Shown here piece after piece: positions 25,723 to 35,123 of a stretch of DNA of 64,000 nucleotides. The stretch's first letter is position 1. Each line of letters begins with the position of its first letter. This DNA is from Dechloromonas sp. HYN0024 (lineage in GTDB: Bacteria > Pseudomonadota > Gammaproteobacteria > Burkholderiales > Rhodocyclaceae). The notes beneath the pieces were generated by a model that had not been told where the DNA came from, ran no database searches, and saw nothing but the letters and a program-made list of their open reading frames with translations. Made by a program: the position numbers and the translations under genes. The DNA is taken from positions 310,001 through 374,000 of the forward strand of contig NZ_CP031842.1 of assembly GCF_003441615.1 (NCBI RefSeq), in the 5' to 3' direction.

Positions 25723-25917
25723 ATGAAAGCTAGTGAATTGAGAACCAAGAGCGTGGACGAGCTCAACAAGGAATTGCTGGACCTGTTGAGGGCCCAGTTC
25801 GGTATGCGTATGCAGCTCGCTACCCAGCAGCTGTCCAATACCAGCCAAATGTCCAAGGTGCGTCGCGACATCGCTCGCGTTCGTACGCTTATCCGTGAAA
25901 AGGCGGTGCAGCAATGA
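25723..25917 (+). CDS. rpmC: 50S ribosomal protein L29
   Basis: L29 is a small two-helix protein at the tunnel exit. It has 64 residues: [19 protein letters not shown], then a second helix with [15 protein letters not shown]. It starts 2 nt after rplP. The stop overlaps rpsQ by 4 nt. Confidence 0.97.
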   Translation: MKASELRTKSVDELNKELLDLLRAQFGMRMQLATQQLSNTSQMSKVRRDIARVRTLIREKAVQQ

Positions 25918-26180
25918 GCGAAACCACCAGTATCAAACGTACTCTCGTCGGTCGCGTTGTCAGCGACAAGATGGAAAAGACGGTTACCGTCCTCGTCGAA
26001 CGCAAGGTCAAGCACCCCATGTACGGCAAGGTGATGGTTCGTTCCAAGAAGTATCACGCCCACAATGAAGGCAATTCGGCCAAGGCCGGCGATCTCGTCG
26101 AGATCGTCGAAACCCGTCCGGTTTCCCGCACCAAGACCTGGGCAGTGACGAGCGTTCTTGAGAAGGCGATCGTTGTATAA
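25914..26180 (+). CDS. rpsQ: 30S ribosomal protein S17
   Basis: S17 is a primary binder of 16S rRNA in the 30S body. It has 88 residues of OB-fold, with [19 protein letters not shown] and [19 protein letters not shown]. It is the last gene of the S10 operon. A clear terminator hairpin and a 154-nt gap follow before rplN. Confidence 0.98.
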   Translation: MSETTSIKRTLVGRVVSDKMEKTVTVLVERKVKHPMYGKVMVRSKKYHAHNEGNSAKAGDLVEIVETRPVSRTKTWAVTSVLEKAIVV

Positions 26181-26199
26181 CGAAAGTTTCTTAAAATGC

Positions 26200-26229
26200 T
26201 TGCGTAGTCATCAAAGAAGCCGGTATAAT
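26200..26229 (+). promoter_or_regulatory. candidate promoter inside the rpsQ-rplN terminator
   Basis: TTGCGT at 26200-26205, an 18-nt spacer and a perfect TATAAT at 26224-26229. The -10 is exactly the loop of the terminator hairpin. The -35 match is weak (3 of 6), so confidence is limited. Confidence 0.45.
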
Positions 26230-26243
26230 CCGGCTTCTTTTTT
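26213..26243 (+). terminator. terminator between S10 and spc operons
   Basis: The 11-bp stem AAAGAAGCCGG (26213-26223) pairs with CCGGCTTCTTT (26230-26240), the loop is TATAAT, and the T-run extends to 26243. It has the form of an efficient intrinsic terminator at the end of the S10 operon. Confidence 0.85.
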
Positions 26244-26277
26244 GCGGCCCTCGTCCTGAGGGTTTGCGAAGTTGTTC

Positions 26278-26291
26278 AACCCGTACGGGTT
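26278..26291 (+). promoter_or_regulatory. perfect palindrome in the rplN leader
   Basis: AACCCGTACGGGTT is a 14-nt perfect palindrome, 43 nt before rplN and inside the predicted spc leader. It could be a short RNA hairpin or a protein site. No known family is recognised. Confidence 0.35.
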
Positions 26292-26334
26292 CCAAGACTG
26301 ACCGCGCAAGTGGATTAAGTTGGAGTTAATTTAA

Positions 26335-26703
26335 ATGATTCAGATGCAGACGACTCTGGATGTCGCCGATAACACCGGCGCACGTTCAGTAATGTGTATC
26401 AAAGTGCTCGGTGGATCCAGGCGCCGCTATGCTGGCATTGGTGACATCATCAAGGTCAGCATCAAGGATGCTGCCCCGCGTGGCCGCGTCAAAAAGGGCG
26501 ATGTTTACAATGCCGTGGTGGTTCGTACCGCCAAGGGCGTTCGTCGTCCCGATGGTTCGCTGGTTCGCTTTGATGGCAATGCCGCCGTTCTTCTTAACAA
26601 CAAGCTCGAGCCGATCGGCACGCGCATCTTTGGCCCGGTAACCCGCGAACTGCGTACCGAGCGCTTTATGAAGATCGTGTCCCTGGCTCCTGAAGTGCTG
26701 TAA
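26335..26703 (+). CDS. rplN: 50S ribosomal protein L14
   Basis: L14 forms part of the intersubunit bridge. It has 122 residues, begins [20 protein letters not shown], and has the typical [12 protein letters not shown] segment. It is the first gene of the spc operon, after a terminator and a likely promoter, with TTGGAG upstream of the ATG. Confidence 0.98.
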   Translation: MIQMQTTLDVADNTGARSVMCIKVLGGSRRRYAGIGDIIKVSIKDAAPRGRVKKGDVYNAVVVRTAKGVRRPDGSLVRFDGNAAVLLNNKLEPIGTRIFGPVTRELRTERFMKIVSLAPEVL

Positions 26704-26712
26704 GGACTGGCC

Positions 26713-27030
26713 ATGGAAAAAATTCGTAAAGGCGACGAAATCGTCGTGATTACCGGTAAAGACAAAGGCAAGCGCGGTACCGTGCTGCGTCGTGTCGATG
26801 ATGAGCATGTGCTCGTCGAGGGTGTCAATCGTGCCAAGAAGCACGTCAAGCCGAACCCCGTAAAGGGTGTGGCGGGTGGCATCGTCGATAAGGATATGCC
26901 GATTCATATCTCCAATGTTGCGCTGTTCAATCCGGCGACCAAGAAGGCTGACCGTGTCGGCATCAAGGCGCTCGAGGATGGCCGCAAGGTTCGCGTGTTC
27001 AAGTCGAACGGCGAACTGGTAAACGCATAA
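26713..27030 (+). CDS. rplX: 50S ribosomal protein L24
   Basis: L24 is an early 50S assembly initiator with a KOW motif (about 3-30, [19 protein letters not shown]). It has 105 residues, the usual length, and sits 9 nt after rplN. Confidence 0.98.
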   Translation: MEKIRKGDEIVVITGKDKGKRGTVLRRVDDEHVLVEGVNRAKKHVKPNPVKGVAGGIVDKDMPIHISNVALFNPATKKADRVGIKALEDGRKVRVFKSNGELVNA

Positions 27031-27039
27031 GGAGCGGAC

Positions 27040-27579
27040 ATGGCGCGTTTGCAAGAGTTTTACAAAGAAACCGTGGTTGCTGATCTCAGCAAGCAGTTCG
27101 GTTACAAGTCCGTGATGGAAGTTCCGCGCATCACCAAGATCACCCTGAACATGGGTGTCGGTGAAGCGGTGGCTGACAAGAAGGTTCTCGAAAACGCCGT
27201 TGGCGACATGCAGAAGATTGCAGGTCAGAAGCCGGTGACGACCAAGGCTCGCAAGTCTATTGCTGGCTTCAAGATTCGTGATGGCTACCCGATCGGTTGC
27301 ATGGTCACGCTGCGTGGTCCGCGTATGTTCGAGTTCCTGGATCGTCTGGTTACTGTTGCGCTGCCGCGAGTTCGCGACTTCCGTGGGGTGTCTGGCAAGG
27401 GTTTCGACGGCCAGGGCAACTACAACATGGGCGTTAAAGAACAGATCATTTTCCCGGAAATCGAGTACGACAAGATCGATGCTCTGCGGGGTATGAACAT
27501 CAGCATCACCACGACCGCGAAAACCGACGCAGAAGCCAAGGCTCTGTTGGCGGCGTTCAAGTTCCCGTTCAAGAATTGA
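27040..27579 (+). CDS. rplE: 50S ribosomal protein L5
   Basis: L5 binds 5S rRNA and contacts the P-site tRNA. It has 179 residues, including [14 protein letters not shown] and [16 protein letters not shown]. It is 9 nt after rplX with AAGGAG upstream. Confidence 0.98.
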   Translation: MARLQEFYKETVVADLSKQFGYKSVMEVPRITKITLNMGVGEAVADKKVLENAVGDMQKIAGQKPVTTKARKSIAGFKIRDGYPIGCMVTLRGPRMFEFLDRLVTVALPRVRDFRGVSGKGFDGQGNYNMGVKEQIIFPEIEYDKIDALRGMNISITTTAKTDAEAKALLAAFKFPFKN

Positions 27580-27586
27580 GGCAATC

Positions 27587-27892
27587 ATGGCAAAACTTGC
27601 TCTGATCAACCGTGAAGAAAAGCGCCGCAAGCTTGTGGCTCAGTACGCCAAGAAGCGTGCTGCCCTCGAGGCGATTTTCAACAACGCGAGCCTGTCTGAC
27701 GATGAGCGTTACGCTGCCCGTCTGAAGTTTCAGGCCCTGCCGCGCAATTCGAGCCCGTCTCGTCTGCGCAATCGTTGCCAGCTGACTGGTCGTCCGCGTG
27801 GTGTTTTCCGTAAGTTCGGTCTGTGCCGTCACAAGATCCGCGAACTGGCCTTCAATGGCGAAGTTCCGGGTGTTGTTAAAGCCAGCTGGTAA
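27587..27892 (+). CDS. rpsN: 30S ribosomal protein S14
   Basis: S14 belongs to the 30S head. It is the long, zinc-free form of 101 residues, lacking CXXC pairs and ending in the conserved [19 protein letters not shown] segment. A single S14 gene of this type inside the spc operon is the proteobacterial norm. Confidence 0.98.
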   Translation: MAKLALINREEKRRKLVAQYAKKRAALEAIFNNASLSDDERYAARLKFQALPRNSSPSRLRNRCQLTGRPRGVFRKFGLCRHKIRELAFNGEVPGVVKASW

Positions 27893-27906
27893 AAGGAGAT
27901 TCAGAA

Positions 27907-28302
27907 ATGGCTATGAGCGATCCGATCGCGGACATGCTGACTCGCATCCGCAACGCCCAGCTCGCCGAGAAGGCGTCTGTCTCCATGCCCTCGTCCAAAG
28001 TCAAGGTGGCTATCGCTGCCGTGCTCAAGGATGAAGGTTACGTTGATGATTTCGCAGTTCGTCAGGCTGATGGCAAGCCGACCCTCGATATCGCACTCAA
28101 GTATTACGCCGGTCGTCCGGTCATTGAGCGCATCGAGCGTGTCTCCAAGCCTGGTCTGCGTATCTACAAGGGTTGCGAAGACATTCCTCGCGTCATGAAC
28201 GGTTTGGGCGTCGCCATCGTGTCGACCCCCAAGGGCGTCATGACTGATCGCAAGGCTCGCGCCAGCAAGGTCGGCGGCGAAGTTCTTTGCATCGTGGCAT
28301 AA
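27907..28302 (+). CDS. rpsH: 30S ribosomal protein S8
   Basis: S8 is a central-domain assembly protein. It has 131 residues, starting [16 protein letters not shown] after two extra residues and ending [10 protein letters not shown]. In E. coli S8 represses the spc operon by binding near rplE. I did not identify that site here. AAAGGAG precedes the ATG. Confidence 0.98.
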   Translation: MAMSDPIADMLTRIRNAQLAEKASVSMPSSKVKVAIAAVLKDEGYVDDFAVRQADGKPTLDIALKYYAGRPVIERIERVSKPGLRIYKGCEDIPRVMNGLGVAIVSTPKGVMTDRKARASKVGGEVLCIVA

Positions 28303-28312
28303 GGGGATAACG

Positions 28313-28843
28313 ATGTCTCGTATTGGTAAGAATCCCATCGTTTTGCCGGCAGGCGTTGAAGTCTCCATCGGCGATCAAATTACCGTCAAGGGCCCGCTGG
28401 GTACCCTGAAGGCAATTACGCATCCGTCCGTGACGATTTCCGTCGAAGGTCAGAACGTCCAGGTTTCCAAGGTTGAAGGCGCCGCTAACGCAGCTGCCAT
28501 GTGGGGCACCATGCGTGCCAACATCAACAACATGGTGACTGGTGTTTCCAAGGGTTTCGAGCGCAAGCTGCAGCTGGTCGGCGTGGGGTACCGCGCCCAG
28601 GCCGCCGGCGATGTGCTGAACCTGTCGTTGGGCTTTTCCCACCCGGTCGCGCACAAGATGCCGGCTGGTGTGAAAGTGGAATGCCCGACCCAGACCGAAA
28701 TCCTGATCAAGGGGGCCGACAAGCAACAGGTTGGCCAGGTCGCTGCCGAAGTTCGTGCATACCGCAAGCCGGAGCCCTATAAGGGCAAGGGCGTTCGGTA
28801 CTCGGACGAAGTGGTGGTTATCAAGGAAACCAAGAAGAAGTAA
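28313..28843 (+). CDS. rplF: 50S ribosomal protein L6
   Basis: L6 supports the GTPase centre near the sarcin-ricin loop. It has 176 residues in two related domains and carries the C-terminal signature with [14 protein letters not shown]. It is 10 nt after rpsH. Confidence 0.98.
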   Translation: MSRIGKNPIVLPAGVEVSIGDQITVKGPLGTLKAITHPSVTISVEGQNVQVSKVEGAANAAAMWGTMRANINNMVTGVSKGFERKLQLVGVGYRAQAAGDVLNLSLGFSHPVAHKMPAGVKVECPTQTEILIKGADKQQVGQVAAEVRAYRKPEPYKGKGVRYSDEVVVIKETKKK

Positions 28844-28852
28844 GGGTGGCAT

Positions 28853-29209
28853 ATGTTTAATAAGAAACAAGCGCGTCTGCGCCGTTCCCGCCAAACCCGG
28901 GCCAAAATCGCCGAACTCAAGGCTGTGCGTCTGTGCGTCAATCGCACGAACCAGCACATCTATGCTCAGATCATTTCGCCCTGTGGCGGCAAGGTTCTGG
29001 CTTCGGCTTCCACGCTGGACAAGGACGTTCGTAATGACGTTCCGAACGGCGGTAACAAGGCTGCTGCCACTTCGGTGGGCAAGCTGATTGCCGAGCGCGC
29101 CAAGGCCGCCGGCATTGAGCAAGTGGCTTTCGATCGTTCCGGTCTTCAGTACCACGGTCGGGTTCAGGCGCTGGCGGAAGCCGCGCGTGAAGCCGGTCTG
29201 AAGTTCTGA
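28853..29209 (+). CDS. rplR: 50S ribosomal protein L18
   Basis: L18 binds 5S rRNA together with L5. It has 118 residues, with a basic N-terminus ([14 protein letters not shown]) and the C-terminal [21 protein letters not shown] typical of the family. It is 9 nt after rplF. Confidence 0.98.
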   Translation: MFNKKQARLRRSRQTRAKIAELKAVRLCVNRTNQHIYAQIISPCGGKVLASASTLDKDVRNDVPNGGNKAAATSVGKLIAERAKAAGIEQVAFDRSGLQYHGRVQALAEAAREAGLKF

Positions 29210-29235
29210 TCGCCGCGAAAGGATAAGGTTAGAAA

Positions 29236-29763
29236 ATGGCTAAACCTGAAAGAAACAAGAAGCCGCAGCAAGCTGAAGAGCGTGATGACGGCATGCGCGA
29301 AAAGATGGTCGCGGTCAATCGCGTTACCAAGGTGGTTAAGGGCGGCCGAATCCTCGGTTTCGCAGCCCTGACCGTCGTTGGTGACGGCGATGGCGGCATC
29401 GGCATGGGCAAGGGCAAGTCCCGCGAAGTGCCCGTTGCTGCTCAGAAGGCAATGGAAGAGGCCCGTCGCAAGATGGCCAAGGTCAGCCTGAAGAACGGCA
29501 CCGTTCATCACACCGTCATGGGCCGTCACGGCGCCACGACCGTGATGATCCAGCCGGCACCGGAAGGTACGGGCATCATCGCCGGCGGCGCCATGCGCGC
29601 TGTCTTCGAAGTTGTCGGTGTGACCAACGTGGTGGCCAAGGCTCACGGCTCGACCAATCCTTACAACATCGTGCGTGCCACCATCGACGGTCTGTCGAAG
29701 GTCAATACGCCGTCGGAAATTGCCGCCAAGCGTGGTCTTCCGATCGAACGGGTTCTGGGGTAA
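29236..29763 (+). CDS. rpsE: 30S ribosomal protein S5
   Basis: S5 acts in accuracy and mRNA unwinding. It has 175 residues: a double-stranded-RNA-binding N-terminal domain ([16 protein letters not shown]) and a C-terminal domain with [13 protein letters not shown]. The spectinomycin-site loop looks unaltered. It is 26 nt after rplR. Confidence 0.98.
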   Translation: MAKPERNKKPQQAEERDDGMREKMVAVNRVTKVVKGGRILGFAALTVVGDGDGGIGMGKGKSREVPVAAQKAMEEARRKMAKVSLKNGTVHHTVMGRHGATTVMIQPAPEGTGIIAGGAMRAVFEVVGVTNVVAKAHGSTNPYNIVRATIDGLSKVNTPSEIAAKRGLPIERVLG

Positions 29764-29766
29764 GTC

Positions 29767-29949
29767 ATGGCTGACAAGAAAATCACAGTGAAGCTCGTCA
29801 AGAGCATCATCGGCACCAAGCAGGACCACCGCGCCACCGTGCGTGGTCTGGGTCTGCGCAAGCTGAACAGCACCTCTGAACTGGTGGATACGCCGTGTGT
29901 TCGCGGCATGATCCAGAAGGTTCAGTATCTCGTCAAGGTTGAGGGTTAA
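29767..29949 (+). CDS. rpmD: 50S ribosomal protein L30
   Basis: A small 50S protein of 60 residues: [20 protein letters not shown], then [18 protein letters not shown]. It starts 3 nt after rpsE and ends 3 nt before rplO. Confidence 0.97.
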   Translation: MADKKITVKLVKSIIGTKQDHRATVRGLGLRKLNSTSELVDTPCVRGMIQKVQYLVKVEG

Positions 29950-29952
29950 GCC

Positions 29953-30393
29953 ATGCGTCTGAATACCATCAAGCCGGGTGAAGGCTCCAAGAAGGCCGCC
30001 AAGCGCGTCGGTCGTGGCATCGGTTCCGGCCTCGGCAAGACCTGTGGCCGTGGCCACAAGGGTCAGAAGTCCCGTTCGGGCGGTTTCCACAAGGTTGGTT
30101 TCGAAGGCGGTCAAATGCCTTTGCAGCGTCGCTTGCCGAAGCGCGGTTTCAACTCGCTGACGCGTGCCCGTAACTACGAAGTCCGCCTGACCGATCTCGA
30201 GCGTCTGCCGGTTGAAGAGATTGATCTCCTCGCCCTGCAAGTCGCCGGTATCGTTCCGGGTGATGCTCTCTCCGCCAAGGTCATCCTTTCGGGCGCCATC
30301 GCTCGCAAGGTTATCCTCAAGGGTGTGGGCGCGACCAAGGGTGCCAAGGCTGCAATTGAAGCCGCTGGCGGCTCCGTCGTCGTCGCTGAGTAA
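29953..30393 (+). CDS. rplO: 50S ribosomal protein L15
   Basis: A late 50S assembly protein of 146 residues. It has the glycine/arginine-rich N-terminus ([20 protein letters not shown]) that threads into 23S rRNA and a globular C-terminal domain. secY follows after 20 nt. Confidence 0.98.
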   Translation: MRLNTIKPGEGSKKAAKRVGRGIGSGLGKTCGRGHKGQKSRSGGFHKVGFEGGQMPLQRRLPKRGFNSLTRARNYEVRLTDLERLPVEEIDLLALQVAGIVPGDALSAKVILSGAIARKVILKGVGATKGAKAAIEAAGGSVVVAE

Positions 30394-30413
30394 GACAGGG
30401 AAAGGTTAGAACG

Positions 30414-31736
30414 TTGGCAGCAAATCCCAATACCGTTGGCAAGGGTGGCAAGTTCGGCGATCTCAAGCGCCGGCTCTGGTTCCTGCTTGGCGCGCTCGTT
30501 GTGTATCGCATCGGCGCCCACATTCCGGTTCCTGGGATTGACCCCAACGCGCTGGCCGATCTCTTCAATTCGCAACAGGGCGGCATCCTGGGCATGTTCA
30601 ACATGTTCTCGGGTGGTGCCTTGTCGCGATTCACCATTTTTGCATTGGGGATCATGCCGTACATTTCGGCCTCGATCATCATGCAACTGATGAGTGTCGC
30701 CAGTCCGCAGCTGGAAGCCCTTAAAAAAGAGGGTGAGGCCGGACGTCGCAAGATTACGCAATACACGCGCTACGGCACCGTTATTCTTGCCCTGTTCCAG
30801 GGGCTGGGTATCGCGGTGGCACTTGAAGCGCAGGCTGGGCTGGTTAACGATCCGGGCTTCATGTTCCGACTGACTACGGTATCGACCCTGCTGACCGGCA
30901 CGATGTTCCTGATGTGGCTGGGTGAGCAGATCACCGAGCGCGGTCTGGGCAATGGTATCTCGATCATTATTTTCGCCGGTATCGCTGCCGGGCTGCCGAA
31001 CGCTATTGGTGGCTTGCTCGAGCTGGTTCGCACTGGTGCCATGCACCCGCTGACGGCACTGATCATCTGTGTTCTGGTCGTGGTCGTCACCGCCTTCGTG
31101 GTCTTCGTCGAACGGGGCCAGCGGAAGATTCTGGTTAATTACGCCAAGCGCCAGGTTGGCAACAAGATTTATGGCGGTCAGAGCTCGCATCTGCCCCTCA
31201 AGCTGAACATGTCCGGTGTTATTCCGCCGATCTTCGCTTCCTCGATCATCCTGTTCCCGGCTACGGTCGCCAACTGGTTTGGCGCCAGCGAGTCGATGCA
31301 CTGGTTGAAGGATGTCGCCGGCACCTTGTCGCCCGGACAGCCGATTTACGTCATGCTGTACGCCTCGGCGATCGTGTTTTTCTGTTTCTTCTACACGGCC
31401 CTTGTGTTCAATTCCAAGGAAACCGCCGACAACCTGAAGAAGAGCGGTGCTTTTGTTCCCGGCATCCGTCCGGGTGAGCAGACGGCGCGCTATATCGACA
31501 AGATCTTGATGCGCTTGACGCTGATCGGGGCGGCTTACATTACTGTCGTCTGTTTGTTACCGGAATTTTTGATTCTGAAGTGGAATGTGCCGTTCTACTT
31601 CGGGGGTACCTCTCTGTTGATTATCGTCGTCGTGACCATGGACTTCATGTCCCAGGTGCAGGCGTACGTGATGTCGCACCAGTATGAAAGCTTGCTGAAG
31701 AAGGCAAATTTCAAAGGCGCGCCGATGATCAAGTAA
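30414..31736 (+). CDS. secY: preprotein translocase subunit SecY
   Basis: SecY is the ten-span channel subunit of the SecYEG translocon in the inner membrane. It has 440 residues, starting [19 protein letters not shown], then the first membrane segment and plug region ([12 protein letters not shown]), and the cytoplasmic loop with [16 protein letters not shown]. The start codon is TTG at 30414, supported by GGGAAAGG upstream and by family alignment; no nearer ATG fits. It is read with the spc ribosomal genes. Confidence 0.98.
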   Translation: MAANPNTVGKGGKFGDLKRRLWFLLGALVVYRIGAHIPVPGIDPNALADLFNSQQGGILGMFNMFSGGALSRFTIFALGIMPYISASIIMQLMSVASPQLEALKKEGEAGRRKITQYTRYGTVILALFQGLGIAVALEAQAGLVNDPGFMFRLTTVSTLLTGTMFLMWLGEQITERGLGNGISIIIFAGIAAGLPNAIGGLLELVRTGAMHPLTALIICVLVVVVTAFVVFVERGQRKILVNYAKRQVGNKIYGGQSSHLPLKLNMSGVIPPIFASSIILFPATVANWFGASESMHWLKDVAGTLSPGQPIYVMLYASAIVFFCFFYTALVFNSKETADNLKKSGAFVPGIRPGEQTARYIDKILMRLTLIGAAYITVVCLLPEFLILKWNVPFYFGGTSLLIIVVVTMDFMSQVQAYVMSHQYESLLKKANFKGAPMIK

Positions 31737-31742
31737 TCGCTT

Positions 31743-31961
31743 ATGGCAAAAGAGGATTACATCGAAATGCAAGGGGAGGTTGTTGAAAACCTCCCAAACG
31801 CGACCTTCAAGGTCCGGTTGGAAAATGGCCATATTGTTCATGGGTTCATTTCCGGAAAAATGCGGATGCACTACATCCGAATTCTTCCTGGTGACAAAGT
31901 GACCGTGCAATTGACGCCGTATGATTTAAGCAAGGCCCGGATCGTTTTCCGGGTCAAGTAA
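31743..31961 (+). CDS. infA: translation initiation factor IF-1
   Basis: IF-1 blocks the ribosomal A site during initiation. It has 72 residues with a single OB fold, containing [20 protein letters not shown] and [15 protein letters not shown]. Between secY and rpmJ, only 6 nt after secY, it has the usual place in betaproteobacteria, unlike the separate infA locus of E. coli. Confidence 0.98.
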   Translation: MAKEDYIEMQGEVVENLPNATFKVRLENGHIVHGFISGKMRMHYIRILPGDKVTVQLTPYDLSKARIVFRVK

Positions 31962-32037
31962 AAGAGTTCTCTACGCAATAAACCGCAGGGCAAGGAATCA
32001 CGGCTGCTTCCAAGCTCTCGCAGACGAGGAGTTAAAC

Positions 32038-32151
32038 ATGAAAGTGCAACCTTCAGTGAAGCGCGTGTGTCGCAATTGCAAAGTCATCCGTCGCAAGGGT
32101 GTCGTGCGCGTCATTTGCAAGGACCCGCGTCACAAGCAGCGCCAGGGCTAA
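32038..32151 (+). CDS. rpmJ: 50S ribosomal protein L36
   Basis: A 37-residue basic zinc-binding protein of the 50S subunit. It reads [20 protein letters not shown] and so on, ending RQG. Zinc ligands are C11, C14, C27 and H32, so this is the C+ form. GAGGAG lies 7-12 nt upstream of ATG 32038. It is easily missed because of its size. Confidence 0.97.
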   Translation: MKVQPSVKRVCRNCKVIRRKGVVRVICKDPRHKQRQG

Positions 32152-32199
32152 TGGCTCTGGTGTCGGCATTTGTTAATTTTGAAATAGTGGAGTGATTCG

Positions 32200-32562
32200 A
32201 TGGCCCGTATCGCAGGGGTAAACATTCCGAACCATCAGCATGCAGAAATCGCTTTGACCGCGATTTTCGGCATCGGCCGTACCCGCGCACAAAAGATTTG
32301 TGACGCGGCCGGCATCGTTCGTTCTACCAAAATGAAGGACCTGTCCGATGCGGACATGGATCGTCTGCGTGACGAAGTCGGCAAATTCACCGTAGAAGGT
32401 GATCTGCGTCGCGAAGTCACAATGAATATCAAGCGTCTGATGGACCTCGGTTGCTACCGTGGCCTTCGCCATCGCAAGGGCTTGCCTTGCCGTGGTCAGC
32501 GCACCCGTACCAATGCTCGTACTCGCAAGGGTCCGCGCAAGGCCATCGCTGGCAAGAAGTAA
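32200..32562 (+). CDS. rpsM: 30S ribosomal protein S13
   Basis: S13 bridges to the 50S subunit and contacts P-site tRNA. It has 120 residues: [20 protein letters not shown], then the basic C-terminal tail with [18 protein letters not shown]. It opens the alpha group. No promoter stands out in the 48-nt gap, so it is likely part of the spc transcript. Confidence 0.98.
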   Translation: MARIAGVNIPNHQHAEIALTAIFGIGRTRAQKICDAAGIVRSTKMKDLSDADMDRLRDEVGKFTVEGDLRREVTMNIKRLMDLGCYRGLRHRKGLPCRGQRTRTNARTRKGPRKAIAGKK

Positions 32563-32574
32563 TAGGGACAGAAC

Positions 32575-32964
32575 ATGGCAAAGACTGCTACCAAAGTTCG
32601 CAAAAAGGTTAAAAAGAACGTTGCTGAGGGCATCGCCCACATCCACGCTTCGTTCAATAACACCATCATCACCATTACCGATCGCCAGGGCAATGCGCTG
32701 TCCTGGGCAACGTCCGGTGGTGCCGGCTTCCGCGGTTCGCGTAAGTCCACCCCGTTCGCCGCTCAGGTTGCTGCTGAAGCTGCCGGCAAGGCTGCTCAGG
32801 AATGTGGCGTCAAGAATCTGGAAGTTCGCATCAAGGGCCCCGGTCCTGGTCGTGAATCCTCTGTCCGCGCCCTCAACGCGCTGGGCATGAAGATCACCGC
32901 GATTTCCGACGTGACGCCGGTGCCGCATAACGGTTGCCGTCCGCCCAAAAAGCGCCGCATCTAA
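32575..32964 (+). CDS. rpsK: 30S ribosomal protein S11
   Basis: S11 forms the platform by the mRNA exit. It has 129 residues, with [20 protein letters not shown] near the start and [16 protein letters not shown] at the end. It is 12 nt after rpsM. Confidence 0.98.
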   Translation: MAKTATKVRKKVKKNVAEGIAHIHASFNNTIITITDRQGNALSWATSGGAGFRGSRKSTPFAAQVAAEAAGKAAQECGVKNLEVRIKGPGPGRESSVRALNALGMKITAISDVTPVPHNGCRPPKKRRI

Positions 32965-32976
32965 GGAGAAAGACAA

Positions 32977-33606
32977 GTGGCTCGTAATCTCGATCCGAAA
33001 TGCCGTCAGTGCCGCCGCGAAGGCGAAAAGCTGTTCCTGAAGGGCGAAAAGTGTTTTACCGATAAGTGTGCCATCGAGCGTCGTTCGTACGCTCCTGGCC
33101 AGCATGGCCAGAAGTCTGGCGCCCGTCTGTCCGACTATGGCGTCCACCTCCGTGCCAAGCAGAAGATTCGTCGTGTTTACGGCGTCCTTGAAGGCCAGTT
33201 CCGCAAGACCTTTGCTGAAGCTGACCGTCGCAAGGGCCAGACCGGTGAAAACCTGCTGCAATTGCTCGAAGCTCGCCTTGATTCCGTCGCTTACCGTATG
33301 GGTTTTGGTGCTTCCCGCACCGAGTCCCGTCAGATCGTTCGCCACAACGGCGTTCTGGTTAACGGCAAGCGCTGCAATATTCCTTCCTTTATCGTCAAGC
33401 CGGGTGATGTTGTCCAGCTGACCGACCGTGCCCGCGCATCCCTGCGTTGCAAGGCTGCACTGGAAGCTGCTGAGTCCCGCGGTTTCCCCGAGTGGATTTC
33501 GGTGGATGTCAAGGAAGGCAAGGGCACATTCAAGGCCATGCCGCAGCGCTCTGAACTGCCGGCGACCCTGAATGAAGGTCTCGTCATCGAACTTTACTCG
33601 AAGTAA
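32977..33606 (+). CDS. rpsD: 30S ribosomal protein S4
   Basis: S4 nucleates 30S body assembly and affects accuracy. In E. coli it also represses the alpha operon. It has 209 residues with an S4 RNA-binding domain (about 98-160). The N-terminal cysteines in CRQCRREGEKLFLKGEKC could bind zinc. The start is GTG at 32977, with AAGGAG upstream. Confidence 0.97.
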   Translation: MARNLDPKCRQCRREGEKLFLKGEKCFTDKCAIERRSYAPGQHGQKSGARLSDYGVHLRAKQKIRRVYGVLEGQFRKTFAEADRRKGQTGENLLQLLEARLDSVAYRMGFGASRTESRQIVRHNGVLVNGKRCNIPSFIVKPGDVVQLTDRARASLRCKAALEAAESRGFPEWISVDVKEGKGTFKAMPQRSELPATLNEGLVIELYSK

Positions 33607-33629
33607 GCACTGAGCAGAGGATCTAGCCC

Positions 33630-34604
33630 ATGCAAAGCAGTGGACTTCTAAAACCCCGTATCATCGACGTGCAGAGCGTTTCGCCCGTGCAGGCCAAAGT
33701 GGTCATGGAACCGTTTGAACGCGGTTATGGCCATACGCTTGGCAACGCGCTGCGTCGCATTCTGCTCTCCTCGATGGTTGGTTACGCACCGACCGAGGTG
33801 GGTATCGATGGTGTTCTTCATGAGTACTCGACCATTGATGGCGTGCAGGAAGATGTCGTCGACATCCTTCTCAACCTCAAGGGTATTGTGTTCAAGCTGC
33901 ACAATCGCGATGTGGTTAACCTGAAGCTGACCAAGGAAGGTGAAGGCCCCGTTCGTGCTGGCGATATCGAATTGCCGCACGATGTGGAAATCATCAACCC
34001 TGAACACGTCATCGCTCACCTCTCCGCGGGCGGCAAGCTGTCCATGGAGATCAAGGTCGAAAAGGGTCGTGGCTACGTACCGGGCAACATGCGCAATCTC
34101 GGCGACGCCAAGTCTATTGGCAAGCTGGTGCTTGATGCATCTTTCAGCCCGATCCGTCGCGTTGCTTATGCGGTCGAAAGCGCCCGCGTCGAGCAGCGTA
34201 CCGACCTTGACAAGCTGATCGTCGATATCGAAACGAACGGTGTCGTCGAACCGGAAGAAGCTATCCGTTACGCTGCTCGCGTGCTGATGGAACAACTTTC
34301 GGTCTTCGCTGATCTGGAAGGTACCGCACCGGTCGCCGAGGCTTCCAAGCCGGCTCAGGTTGACCCGGTTCTGCTCCGTCCGGTCGATGATCTCGAATTG
34401 ACGGTTCGTTCTGCGAACTGCCTCAAGGCTGAGAACATCTACTACATCGGCGATCTGATTCAGCGTACCGAGAATGAGCTTCTCAAGACCCCGAATCTGG
34501 GTCGCAAGTCGCTGAATGAGATCAAGGAAGTGTTGGCCGCGCGCGGTCTGACACTCGGCATGAAACTGGAAAACTGGCCGCCCGCCGGTCTGGAAAAGGC
34601 GTAA
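33630..34604 (+). CDS. rpoA: RNA polymerase subunit alpha
   Basis: Alpha dimerises to start polymerase assembly, and its C-terminal domain contacts UP elements and activators. It has 324 residues. The N-terminal domain (about 1-235) includes [21 protein letters not shown]. The C-terminal domain (about 250-315) includes [20 protein letters not shown] and [11 protein letters not shown]. It is read with the ribosomal genes and precedes rplQ by 55 nt. Confidence 0.99.
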   Translation: MQSSGLLKPRIIDVQSVSPVQAKVVMEPFERGYGHTLGNALRRILLSSMVGYAPTEVGIDGVLHEYSTIDGVQEDVVDILLNLKGIVFKLHNRDVVNLKLTKEGEGPVRAGDIELPHDVEIINPEHVIAHLSAGGKLSMEIKVEKGRGYVPGNMRNLGDAKSIGKLVLDASFSPIRRVAYAVESARVEQRTDLDKLIVDIETNGVVEPEEAIRYAARVLMEQLSVFADLEGTAPVAEASKPAQVDPVLLRPVDDLELTVRSANCLKAENIYYIGDLIQRTENELLKTPNLGRKSLNEIKEVLAARGLTLGMKLENWPPAGLEKA

Positions 34605-34659
34605 GCCTTTTCCTCCCGGGCAGTCAAGGGACGCCTGCAGAATATAGAAAGGATTAACC

Positions 34660-35058
34660 ATGCGTCACCGCAATGGACTTCGCAAACTGAACCGCACCAG
34701 CAGCCATCGCCTGGCGATGCTGCGCAACATGACCGTTTCCCTGCTCAAGCACGAGGCTATCAAGACCACCGTGCCGAAGGCCAAGGAACTGCGCCGTGTT
34801 GTTGAGCCCATGATCACCCTCGGCAAGACCCCGACGCTGGCTAACAAGCGTCTGGCTTTTGACCGTCTGCGCGACCGCGATATCGTGGTCAAGCTGTTCG
34901 CCGAAATCGGCCCGCGTTACGCAACCCGTCCGGGTGGCTACCTTCGCATCCTGAAGTGTGGCTTCCGTGTCGGCGACAACGCACCGATGGCTTTCGTCGA
35001 GCTGGTTGATCGTCCGGAGCCCACCGAGGCTGTGGAAATCGAAGAATCGGCTGCGTAA
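34660..35058 (+). CDS. rplQ: 50S ribosomal protein L17
   Basis: L17 lies near the tunnel exit. It has 132 residues and begins [21 protein letters not shown]. It is the last gene of the ribosomal block, followed by a bidirectional terminator. AAAGGA precedes the ATG. Confidence 0.98.
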   Translation: MRHRNGLRKLNRTSSHRLAMLRNMTVSLLKHEAIKTTVPKAKELRRVVEPMITLGKTPTLANKRLAFDRLRDRDIVVKLFAEIGPRYATRPGGYLRILKCGFRVGDNAPMAFVELVDRPEPTEAVEIEESAA

Positions 35059-35072
35059 TACGTACCGTGAAT

Positions 35073-35100
35073 AAAAAGGCCGGATATTCCGGCCTTTTTT
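35073..35100. terminator. bidirectional terminator between rplQ and the signalling operon
   Basis: AAAAAGGCCGG (35073-35083) pairs with CCGGCCTTTTT (35089-35099). The A-run on one side and T-run on the other make it work for rplQ on + and for the convergent minus-strand operon ending at 35124. Confidence 0.9.
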
Positions 35101-35123
35101 TCGTCTCCAAATTCAATTTCCCT

